From the NCBI GenBank assembly GCA_900549495.1, contig UROL01000001.1, positions 1 through 31,512 of the forward strand: DNA of 31,512 bases. Direction: 5' to 3'. Positions 7,282-14,374 of the stretch are shown here, in pieces (position 1 is the stretch's first letter; each line of letters opens with the position of its first letter). The stretch is from an uncultured Eubacteriales bacterium (GTDB lineage Bacteria > Bacillota > Clostridia > Oscillospirales > Oscillospiraceae). The translations under genes were made by a program, and so were the position numbers. Below the pieces are notes generated by a model. The model was not told where the DNA came from. It saw nothing but the letters and a program-made list of their open reading frames with translations, and did no database searches.

Positions 7282-7895
7282 ACGTAACGGCGCAGTATCC
7301 TAGTCAATGTGGCTATCTTCCAGGAAGGGCCTAAAAATCCTTTGAAGGGCACATCGATGAAGTCCCTGGTGTCTGCTTTTTACGCCCAGTTTGGGGTGGA
7401 TGCTGGGGGTTAAGGATTCCGGGCGCGTCCCAATGGCATGGGACATACGACCCGGTTTCCGTGGAGACCTGGTCTTGTGCGACGACGGACAACTCCTCAT
7501 GTTCGAGGCCCGCTCGCGTACGAACCAGGATAGGAACCTGCAAGGCAGTGCGCAGAGTCGTGTGCTGCGTGCAGTGTAGCCTGCCTTGAGTGAACATGAG
7601 GGAAAAGAAGATCATGCAGTTGGGTGTTTCCGGCCGGAACAGTCACTGAAATCGCTTCTGGAAACCATGCTTGCAAAAGAGGCTAAGACTATAGCACATA
7701 TTGTCGTGGAAAACACCTAGGCTGTCGTAACTGGGCAGACGGGGGATTGCGGTACGGACTAAGTGGCAATCGGGTACTCAGATTGGCAACGTCTGAGCAG
7801 AGGAATCAAACGGAAACGGCCTGCGCGGCAACGGCAGGTTTCCTCCGGGGAAAGCCAACCCGACCTAAGCCGTAAGATTTATCCCGTCTGCTGCC
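7282..7895 (+). ncRNA. ole: OLE RNA (ornate, large, extremophilic)
   Basis: This stretch of about 610 nt has no credible gene, yet it is full of complementary segments: GTCCCA/TGGGAC (7427-7432, 7439-7444), CCTGGT/ACCAGG (7468-7473, 7524-7529), CAAGGCAG/CTGCCTTG (7541-7548, 7581-7588) enclosing CGCAG/CTGCG, GGTGTTT/AAACACC (7623-7629, 7711-7717), GATTGC/GCAATC (7745-7750, 7766-7771), CTCAGA/TCTGAG (7777-7782, 7792-7797), and a perfect 9-bp long-range pair, GCAGACGGG/CCCGTCTGC (7735-7743, 7883-7891), that closes the 3' domain. OLE RNAs are known to be about 600 nt long and to lie directly upstream of oapA and dxs, exactly as here. OLE binds OapA at the membrane and is tied to alcohol, cold and Mg stress in Bacillus halodurans. 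Both ends are approximate. The family call rests on size, structure and synteny, not on a model search. Confidence 0.85.
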
Positions 7896-7911
7896 GTTTC
7901 TTAAAAACAAA

Positions 7912-7935
7912 GGAGTTGCAGTATTTCCTGCTTCC
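7912..7935 (+). promoter_or_regulatory. Hairpin holding the oapA ribosome binding site
   Basis: GGAG (7912-7915) and GCAG (7918-7921) pair with CTGC (7928-7931) and TTCC (7932-7935), leaving a two-base bulge and a TATTTC loop. The only good Shine-Dalgarno sequence (AAGGAG) before oapA is thus within the stem, 26 bp from the ATG at 7942, with no in-frame start at normal distance. The hairpin could lower oapA translation, or bring a ribosome bound at its base closer to the start. Confidence 0.5.
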
Positions 7936-7941
7936 AAAAAG

Positions 7942-8499
7942 ATGAGCAAAAAAACAATTCGGTGGGTAATAACGATTTTTGTTATTACTCTTTTTGTGTC
8001 TGGAACCATCAGCTTTCTTTCCGAGGAACTGATGGAGCACAGCGGGATGGTGGCAGCGTTTATCATTTTGTTTGTCATCGTCCTGGTGGGTATCCTTTTT
8101 GATATTGTGGGCGTTGCGGTGACCTCCGCAGACGAACGCCCCTTCCATTCCATGGCAGCCCGCAAGGTGCCCGGTGCCCAGGAGGCAATCCGGCTGCTGC
8201 GCAATGCCGAGCGGGTGGGCTCCATCTGCAATGACGTAATCGGTGATATCTGCGGCGTTATCTCCGGTTCTGCATCGGCCGCCATTGCTGCCAAGGTGGT
8301 GGCCCATTTCACCCTTTCCTGGTCGAGTGCGGTGCCGCTGCTGCTGTCGGCTTTTGTTGCAGCGGCTACGGTAGGCGGCAAAGCCATCGGCAAGTCCTAT
8401 GCCATCAATTCCTGCACCCAGATTGTTCATTTTGCGGGCAGATTGATTGCCGCAGTGCATGGCATCGGAAGATTGTTCCGAAAAAAGAGAGATAGGTAG
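7942..8499 (+). CDS. oapA: OLE-associated membrane protein OapA
   Basis: The 185-residue protein has four predicted membrane helices (about 7-26, 36-60, 103-122 and 128-148) and a basic tail (RLFRKKRDR). It resembles OapA, the membrane protein that binds OLE RNA: the block FDIVGVAVTSADERPFHSMAARK (split as FDIVGVAVTSAD at 53-64, ERPFHSMAARK at 65-75) and CNDVIGDICGVISGSASA (97-114) are what I recall for that family. It includes a DxxxD motif (D98, D102), a motif type reported as functionally important in OapA. The layout also resembles the DUF21 domain of CNNM/CorC Mg transporters. It sits between the OLE RNA and dxs, 9 bp before the latter. The ATG has no Shine-Dalgarno at normal distance (see the hairpin at 7912-7935). 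Confidence 0.88.
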   Translation: MSKKTIRWVITIFVITLFVSGTISFLSEELMEHSGMVAAFIILFVIVLVGILFDIVGVAVTSADERPFHSMAARKVPGAQEAIRLLRNAERVGSICNDVIGDICGVISGSASAAIAAKVVAHFTLSWSSAVPLLLSAFVAAATVGGKAIGKSYAINSCTQIVHFAGRLIAAVHGIGRLFRKKRDR

Positions 8500-8508
8500 T
8501 GTTGGTTT

Positions 8509-10371
8509 GTGAAGATTTTGCCGAATATAAATTGTCACGACGATCTTTTGCGCCTCACAGATGAGAACCGGATTCAGCTGTGTGCAGAAATTCGGGAATT
8601 TTTAATATCCAGCGTTTCCCAGACCGGCGGCCATCTCGCCGGTAATTTGGGCGTTGTGGAGCTGATGGTGGCCCTGGAGACGGTGTATGATACCCGGAAG
8701 GACCGCCTGGTATTCGACGTGGGGCATCAGTCCTATGTACACAAACTCCTCACCGGACGCCGGGAGGCATTTTCCACCCTGCGCCAGTTTGGGGGCATCT
8801 CCGGTTTCCCCAGGCCCAGCGAGAGCGATACGGATTCCTTTGTAGCAGGACATGCTTCTAGTGCTGTGTCTATTGCCTTGGGTATGGCCAGAGCCAGAAC
8901 CTTGCAGCACGAGGGCTACCAGGTTGTAGCCCTTATGGGTGACGGCGCAGCCACCGGCGGCATGGCCTATGAGGGGCTGAACGATGCGGCAGACAGCAAG
9001 GAGCCCATCGTGGTTGTACTTAACGACAATGAAATGTCCATCGGCAGAAATGTGGGCGGCGTTTCCCATCACTTCTCCAAGCTCCGGGCCAACGAAAAGT
9101 ATTTGGGTGTGAAGCGGTGGTACCGCAGCACTCTATACAAGCTCCCAGGTGGCAAGCAGGTATATTTGTTTTCCAGCCGGGCAAAAAAGCGGCTGAAACA
9201 GGTGCTGCTGCAAACCACCATTTTCGAAAACATGGGCTTTAAGTATTATGGTCCGGTGGATGGACATGATGTTAAGGATTTGATTTCTGTTCTCCGTGCC
9301 GCCAGAGATATCCAGGAGCCTACGCTGGTGCATGTGGTAACGAAGAAGGGCAAAGGGTATCTGCCGGCAGAGGAAGACCCTGCCCGATTCCATGGAATTG
9401 GCAAGTTCGACCCGGTAACCGGCAAAAAGCTGGCGGCTAAGGTTCGCACATTCTCGGATTCCTTTGGAGATACCATGGTATCTCTTGCCAAGGACAATCC
9501 CAAGCTCTGCGCCATCACGGCAGCTATGCCCGGCGGGACTGGGCTGCTGGGATTTATGCGGGAGTATCCCCAGCGACTGTTTGACGTGGGCATTGCAGAG
9601 GAGCATGCCGTATCCATGGCAGGCGGACTGGCCAAACAGGGAATGACCCCTGTCGTGGCGCTGTATTCCACCTTCTTGCAGCGGGCCTATGACCAGCTGA
9701 TGCAGGATGTGGGCATTCTCCACATGCATGTGGTGCTTGCTGTTGACCGTGCCGGTTTGGTGGGGGACGATGGCCCGACGCACCACGGTGTGTTTGATGT
9801 GGGCTTCCTGCGCCAGATTCCCGGTATGCGGATTCTGGCTCCGGCAAGCCTGGAAGAGCAAGCTCAAATGCTGACCTGGGCCATTCAGACATACGATGGC
9901 CCGGTTGCCGTCCGGTATCCCCGGGGGACAGAGGGGGCATATGCCGATTCTGCCTGGGACGGAAAGGCCACAGCCGTTTCCCACCGAAAAGGCCGGGATA
10001 TCACATTGATTACCTATGGAACGCTAATCAATCCTGTGCTGGATGCAGCGGCCCGGCTGGAGAAGCAAGGAATTCAATGTACCGTCCTTCGGCTGCTGGA
10101 GCTGGCAGACTTTTCTGTGAAAGAAATCCTGGGTATGATGCCGGAAAAGAAGAACGTGGTGGTCATTGAAGAGACAGCTGCCAATAGTGGTGTCAAGCTG
10201 CCCCTTGCCTGGGAGCTGCAGCAGCAGTGCCCGGATTGCCGGGTCAGTGGCATCGACCTGGGGAAGGGCTTTGTTCCCCATGGCAACCAGGCACGCTTGT
10301 ATGAATACTGCGGCTTGGATGCCGATTCCATTGCACGATTTGTAAGCGGGGTGCTGGCAGATGAAAAATAA
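8509..10371 (+). CDS. dxs: 1-deoxy-D-xylulose-5-phosphate synthase
   Basis: Dxs joins pyruvate and glyceraldehyde 3-phosphate, using thiamine diphosphate, in the first step of the MEP isoprenoid pathway; its product also feeds thiamine and pyridoxal synthesis. The 620 residues are full length. Visible are GGHLAGNLG with the catalytic-region His42, FDVGHQSYVHK (His73), the thiamine-diphosphate motif GDGAATGG (144-151) ending in NDN (172-174), DVGIAEEHAVSMAGG with the catalytic Glu, and VDRAGLVGDDGPTHHG in the pyrimidine domain. The start is GTG at 8509 with only a weak AGGT before it, which suggests coupling to oapA. It overlaps tlyA by 11 bp. Confidence 0.97.
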   Translation: MKILPNINCHDDLLRLTDENRIQLCAEIREFLISSVSQTGGHLAGNLGVVELMVALETVYDTRKDRLVFDVGHQSYVHKLLTGRREAFSTLRQFGGISGFPRPSESDTDSFVAGHASSAVSIALGMARARTLQHEGYQVVALMGDGAATGGMAYEGLNDAADSKEPIVVVLNDNEMSIGRNVGGVSHHFSKLRANEKYLGVKRWYRSTLYKLPGGKQVYLFSSRAKKRLKQVLLQTTIFENMGFKYYGPVDGHDVKDLISVLRAARDIQEPTLVHVVTKKGKGYLPAEEDPARFHGIGKFDPVTGKKLAAKVRTFSDSFGDTMVSLAKDNPKLCAITAAMPGGTGLLGFMREYPQRLFDVGIAEEHAVSMAGGLAKQGMTPVVALYSTFLQRAYDQLMQDVGILHMHVVLAVDRAGLVGDDGPTHHGVFDVGFLRQIPGMRILAPASLEEQAQMLTWAIQTYDGPVAVRYPRGTEGAYADSAWDGKATAVSHRKGRDITLITYGTLINPVLDAAARLEKQGIQCTVLRLLELADFSVKEILGMMPEKKNVVVIEETAANSGVKLPLAWELQQQCPDCRVSGIDLGKGFVPHGNQARLYEYCGLDADSIARFVSGVLADEK

Positions 10372-11176
10372 AAAGCGGCTGGATATGCTGCTGACGGATT
10401 TGGGCCATGCAGAAACCCGCTCAAAAGCACAGGCTATTATTATGAGCGGCCTGGTGTATGTGGATGGACAGAAGGCGGACAAGCCCGGAATCTCTTATGA
10501 AGAGACGGCGCAAATTGAGGTGCGAGGGGCAGTGTGCCCTTACGTCAGCCGGGGCGGATTGAAGCTGGAAAAGGCATTGCGGGATTTTGGCGTCAAGCCC
10601 GTTGATTATGTTTGCTCCGACTCCGGTGCCTCCACCGGCGGCTTTACTGACTGCCTGCTGCAGCAGGGAGCCAAAAAAGTTTTTGCCATTGATGTGGGTT
10701 ATGGCCAGCTGGATTGGAAAATTCGTTCCGACCCTCGGGTGGTGGTGATGGAGCGCACCAATATCCGCTACGTTACCCCGGAGCAGCTGGGGGAGCCTCT
10801 GGATTTGTCCGTTATTGATGTTAGCTTTATATCTCTGAAAATTGTGCTTCCTGCGGTCAAGGCGCTGCTAAAGCAAACCGGACAGGTACTGTGCCTGATT
10901 AAGCCCCAGTTTGAAGCCGGGAGGGATAAGGTCGGGAAAAAGGGCGTGGTTCGGGATCCTGCCACCCATTTGGAGGTTTTGGAGCAGTTTATTGCCCTGG
11001 CCCATGAGCAGGAATTTCAAATCCTGGGGCTGACTTTTTCCCCTGTAAAGGGGCCGGAGGGCAACATCGAATTTCTGGCGCATTTGACGCTGGAGCACTT
11101 ACCGGAAAACTGCCCAGAGCCGGCAGAAGTTGTTCGTCAGGCACATGCAGCACTGGATAAAGGAGCGGATTTATGA
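10361..11176 (+). CDS. tlyA: TlyA-family rRNA methyltransferase
   Basis: The 271-residue protein combines an N-terminal S4 RNA-binding domain (about residues 1-60, KKRLDMLLTDLGHAETRSKA, with R and K on one face) and an FtsJ-like SAM-dependent methyltransferase domain. DSGASTGGFTDCLLQQGA is the SAM-binding loop; SRGGLKLEKAL, DVSF, LIKPQFE and EGNIEF supply the K-D-K-E set expected of 2'-O-methylation. TlyA proteins are described as 16S/23S rRNA 2'-O-methyltransferases and are often annotated as haemolysins, which is probably misleading. The start overlaps dxs by 11 bp and the stop overlaps nadK by 4 bp. Confidence 0.95.
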   Translation: MKNKKRLDMLLTDLGHAETRSKAQAIIMSGLVYVDGQKADKPGISYEETAQIEVRGAVCPYVSRGGLKLEKALRDFGVKPVDYVCSDSGASTGGFTDCLLQQGAKKVFAIDVGYGQLDWKIRSDPRVVVMERTNIRYVTPEQLGEPLDLSVIDVSFISLKIVLPAVKALLKQTGQVLCLIKPQFEAGRDKVGKKGVVRDPATHLEVLEQFIALAHEQEFQILGLTFSPVKGPEGNIEFLAHLTLEHLPENCPEPAEVVRQAHAALDKGADL

Positions 11177-12036
11177 AAAATCTGATTCTTACCCCCAATC
11201 CCTATCGGGATAGAAATTTCCATACCCTGCGTAGTGCCATGCAGATTTTGAAGGAGGCAGGCTTTCAGGTAAAGCCCTGTCTGCCCTTTGAGGTGGAGCG
11301 CAGCTGTGAACTGCCCCGGGATATCCATTTTTACCGGCTGGACAGAGAGCTGGGCAATGCGGATTTGGTTATCTGCTTCGGCGGAGACGGAACCATTCTA
11401 CACATTGCCAAGGCGGCTACCAGACGTGGGCTGCCCCTTCTGGGTGTCAATATTGGCACCATGGGCTTTATGGCCGAGTTGGAAAGTACCGAGCTGGAAA
11501 AGCTGAAGCTACTGGCAGAGGGAAAGTATACCATCGACAACCGAATGATGCTGGACGTCACTGTGCAGCGAGACCGGGAGATTATTTTCCATGATATCTG
11601 CCTGAACGATGCGGTTATTACTAAGGGTGCCGTGGCCCGGATTGTCTACCTGGCCGTGAAGTGCGACGGCGTTCAGGCCATGGAATGCGGCGGCGACGGC
11701 ATCATTGTTTCTACCCCCACCGGCTCAACGGCATACAGCCTTTCCGCGGGGGGGCCCATTGTAGAACCGGAGGCGGAAAGCATTATTATTACTCCCATCT
11801 GCTCCCATGATGTGGCCAGTCGCTGCATTGTGGCTTCCGGGAAACGGGTCATCACTGTGGGGATGACCAGCAACTCCCGGCGCAATGCCTACCTTTCTGT
11901 GGATGGCGGAAAGACACTGCGGCTGAATATGGGGGATGTGGTGACCATCAAAAAATCCAAGCTGGAAACCCGGCTTGTTCGGCTCAACGACCGCAGCTTT
12001 TATGATGTGGTGAATATGAAATTCCGTAGGGGATAG
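11173..12036 (+). CDS. nadK: NAD kinase
   Basis: NadK phosphorylates NAD to NADP. The 287-residue protein has the two family signatures: FGGDGTILH at about residues 73-81, which holds the catalytic Asp, and the downstream STPTGSTAYSLSAGGPI near 179-195. LGVNIGTMGFMAE lies between them. Length is normal. The ATG overlaps the tlyA stop (ATGA), which points to coupled translation. argR starts 13 bp after the stop. Confidence 0.97.
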   Translation: MKNLILTPNPYRDRNFHTLRSAMQILKEAGFQVKPCLPFEVERSCELPRDIHFYRLDRELGNADLVICFGGDGTILHIAKAATRRGLPLLGVNIGTMGFMAELESTELEKLKLLAEGKYTIDNRMMLDVTVQRDREIIFHDICLNDAVITKGAVARIVYLAVKCDGVQAMECGGDGIIVSTPTGSTAYSLSAGGPIVEPEAESIIITPICSHDVASRCIVASGKRVITVGMTSNSRRNAYLSVDGGKTLRLNMGDVVTIKKSKLETRLVRLNDRSFYDVVNMKFRRG

Positions 12037-12049
12037 GGAGGTAGCGTTC

Positions 12050-12508
12050 ATGGGTGTAAAGTCAGACCGTCAGGCAAAAATTATAGAGATTATCTCCAAC
12101 CAGGATATTGAGACCCAGGAGCAGCTGCTCCAGGAACTCCACCAGGCTGGCTTCGCCAGCACCCAGGCCACCATTTCCCGGGATATCAAACAGCTTCGGA
12201 TTGTGAAGGAGCTTACCAGCCTGGGAACCTACCATTACACTACAGCTTCCCGGGAGGTGCCCAACACCTTCAGCAGCCGGCTGAATACCATCTTCCGGGA
12301 ATGCGTTACCAGCTTTGACTACGCACAGAATATCATTGTGATTCATACCCTGCCCGGACTTGCCAATGCCGCTGCATCGGCGCTGGATGCCATGAGCCGC
12401 AGTGTTGTGCTGGGCACCCTGGCTGGTGACGACACGGTGATTGCCGTTATGCGGGATGCCAATGCTGCCGCCGCCTTTTGCGGCGAAATCCACGGACTTA
12501 TCAAGTAA
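12050..12508 (+). CDS. argR: Arginine repressor ArgR/AhrC
   Basis: ArgR is the arginine-sensing hexameric repressor of arginine synthesis and activator of its breakdown. The 152 residues split into an N-terminal winged helix (about 1-70, with ASTQATISRDIKQLRIVKE as the recognition helix region) and a C-terminal oligomerisation and arginine-binding domain with GTLAGDDTVIAVMRD near 124-138, where the Asp pair contacts arginine. GGGAGG stands 7 bp upstream of the ATG. The nadK-argR-recN order is ancestral in Firmicutes and does not mean shared function. I did not find a clear ARG box in the window. Confidence 0.96.
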   Translation: MGVKSDRQAKIIEIISNQDIETQEQLLQELHQAGFASTQATISRDIKQLRIVKELTSLGTYHYTTASREVPNTFSSRLNTIFRECVTSFDYAQNIIVIHTLPGLANAAASALDAMSRSVVLGTLAGDDTVIAVMRDANAAAAFCGEIHGLIK

Positions 12509-12523
12509 CGGAGGTGTATTTCC

Positions 12524-14185
12524 GTGCTGAATCTTCTGCATATTGAAAATATTGCGGTTATTGAGAGCGCGGACATCTCTTTTGATCCGGGCTTCAATGT
12601 GCTTACCGGTGAAACCGGTGCCGGTAAATCCATTGTAATTGATGCTATCTCCGCAATCCTTGGGGAACGTGCCTATCGGGATATGATTCGCACAGGAACC
12701 AACAAGGCTTCCGTTCGTGGGGTGTTTACCCAAGTCCCGGAATTTCCTTGGTTTGGGGAAAATGGGGTGGACTACGACCCGGAGACGGTAATTCAGCGGG
12801 ATGTTTTCCTGGATGGGAAAAACGTATGCCGGGTAAACGGAGCTCTGGTGTCCGTGGCCATGCTGCGTAAGCTGGGCATTCAGCTAATCAATATCCACGG
12901 CCAGCACGATTCCGCTTCCTTATTCGACGAAGAAAATCATCTTGCATTTCTGGACGATTTTTCTTCTAACGAAGCGCTGCGTACTGCCTATCGGGAAAAA
13001 TACGAGGCAGTTGCCGCCCTGCACAGAGAAATTCAGCGCATGACCATGGATGAGGGCGAGAAGCTCCGCCGAATGGAAACCCTGAAATACCAGATTGCCG
13101 AAATTGAAAAGGCGGAGCTGGAACCGGATGAGGATGCGGCGCTGGAGGAGCGCCGGAAACTGCTGCAAAACGCCGAGCGCCTTTCCAAGGGGATGGACGA
13201 GGCGGTAGAGGCGCTGTATGGCGGCGAAGAGTCCGACGGCGCATCGGGGCTCCTGTCCGAGGCAGAGCGTGCCCTGGGGCGGCTGGCACGGTTCAGTGAC
13301 CGGTTTACCTCTCTCCATGAGCGTGTAACCGACCTGATGTATCAGGTGCGGGACGTGGCCGAGGAAGCTAAGGACACCCGGGAAGAGCTGAGCTATTCCG
13401 CCGATGAGCTGGAGCAGATTGAGTCCCGCCTGGATGTCATTCATCGCCTTCGGAAGAAATACGGCACTACCTGCCAGGAAATACTGGACTACCTGGAAAA
13501 AGCCAGAAATGAACTGGACGATATTGTGTTTGCAGATGACCATTTGGAGCGCTTGAAGCAAAAGCTGCAAAAAGCGGAGGCTGAGGCCTGGGATGCAGCA
13601 AGAAGCCTGCGAAAAAATAGGCAGGAAAATGCCCAGATTATGTCCGCTCGAATTTTGCAGGAGCTTAGTGAGCTGGATATGCCCCGGGTGCAGTTCCAAT
13701 GCGTCTTCCGGGAGCAGGATTTGGCCCCCAACGGTGCAGATGCGGTAGCCTTTTATATGTCGGCCAACGCAGGCGAGGCATTGAAGCCCATGAGCAAGGT
13801 GGCCTCCGGCGGCGAGCTGGCACGCATTATGCTCTCTATGAAGAATGTGCTGGCCGAGAAGGACCAGATAGCCACCCTGATTTTTGACGAGGTGGATACC
13901 GGTGTTTCCGGCCGGGCCGCCCAAAAGGTGGCCGAAAAGCTGCGAAAGCTCGCCCGGCATAAGCAGGTGCTTTGTGTCACCCATCTTCCGCAGATGGCGG
14001 CGCTGGCCAATACCCACATGCTGATTTCCAAAAGTGAGCGGGATGGCCGCACCTATACCAGCGTCACCCCCCTGGACCGGGAGGGAAGGAAGCGGGAGCT
14101 GGCAAGAATCATCGGCGGAGCGAAGATTACAGAGACCACTCTGAAAAGTGCTGAGGAAATGCTCAGCGAGCCCAATGCAAAATAA
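12524..14185 (+). CDS. recN: DNA repair protein RecN
   Basis: RecN is an SMC-like ATPase that acts early at double-strand breaks. The 553 residues are full length and show the head-coil-head plan: Walker A GETGAGKSIV near residue 30, a long charged coiled coil (about 150-360) and the C-terminal ABC signature SGGELARIMLSM followed by Walker B TLIFDEVDTGVSG. The start is GTG at 12524 with GGAGG at 12510-12514, which fits MLNLLHIENIAVIE, the usual family N-terminus. It is the last gene of the OLE-oapA-dxs-tlyA-nadK-argR-recN run. spoIVB and spo0A, which often follow recN in Clostridia, are not here. Confidence 0.97.
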   Translation: MLNLLHIENIAVIESADISFDPGFNVLTGETGAGKSIVIDAISAILGERAYRDMIRTGTNKASVRGVFTQVPEFPWFGENGVDYDPETVIQRDVFLDGKNVCRVNGALVSVAMLRKLGIQLINIHGQHDSASLFDEENHLAFLDDFSSNEALRTAYREKYEAVAALHREIQRMTMDEGEKLRRMETLKYQIAEIEKAELEPDEDAALEERRKLLQNAERLSKGMDEAVEALYGGEESDGASGLLSEAERALGRLARFSDRFTSLHERVTDLMYQVRDVAEEAKDTREELSYSADELEQIESRLDVIHRLRKKYGTTCQEILDYLEKARNELDDIVFADDHLERLKQKLQKAEAEAWDAARSLRKNRQENAQIMSARILQELSELDMPRVQFQCVFREQDLAPNGADAVAFYMSANAGEALKPMSKVASGGELARIMLSMKNVLAEKDQIATLIFDEVDTGVSGRAAQKVAEKLRKLARHKQVLCVTHLPQMAALANTHMLISKSERDGRTYTSVTPLDREGRKRELARIIGGAKITETTLKSAEEMLSEPNAK

Positions 14186-14194
14186 TAAATAGAA

Positions 14195-14234
14195 ATGCGA
14201 AAGATTCCGGCCCTCCGGAGGCTTTCGCATTTTC
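14195..14234 (+). terminator. Intrinsic terminator after recN
   Basis: ATGCGAAAG (14195-14203) pairs perfectly with CTTTCGCAT (14222-14230), with an inner CCGG-rich part. The T tract is short (TTTT then CCTC). An A-rich stretch precedes the stem. Confidence 0.7.
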
Positions 14235-14237
14235 CTC

Positions 14238-14266
14238 TTGTAAATAGAAAAAAACTGTGGTAGTAT
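14238..14266 (+). promoter_or_regulatory. SigA-type promoter for prfC
   Basis: TTGTAA (14238-14243) and TAGTAT (14261-14266) are separated by 17 bp, directly after the recN terminator. The predicted leader is about 100 nt. Confidence 0.55.
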
Positions 14267-14374
14267 CTATAGGATTAGAAGAAAAGAGCACCGAGGAGGA
14301 AGCCAAATGCGTTTTGCTCCCACATAGTTTTCTTCCAGAGCAAAAGGGAAACAATTACTTTGGAGGATATTTAT

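Noticed and set aside
7391..7579. 62-codon plus-strand frame and minus-strand frames at 7300-7500 and 7331-7615
   Set aside because: They have no good ribosome binding sites, look like no family, and lie across stems of the OLE RNA. They are chance frames in structured RNA.
7763..7945. 60-codon plus-strand frame running into oapA
   Set aside because: It crosses the 3' domain of the OLE RNA and has no ribosome binding site; the composition is not protein-like.
12920..14230. 436-codon minus-strand frame opposite recN
   Set aside because: It is antisense to a full-length RecN with all motifs intact, and has no domain or start signal of its own.
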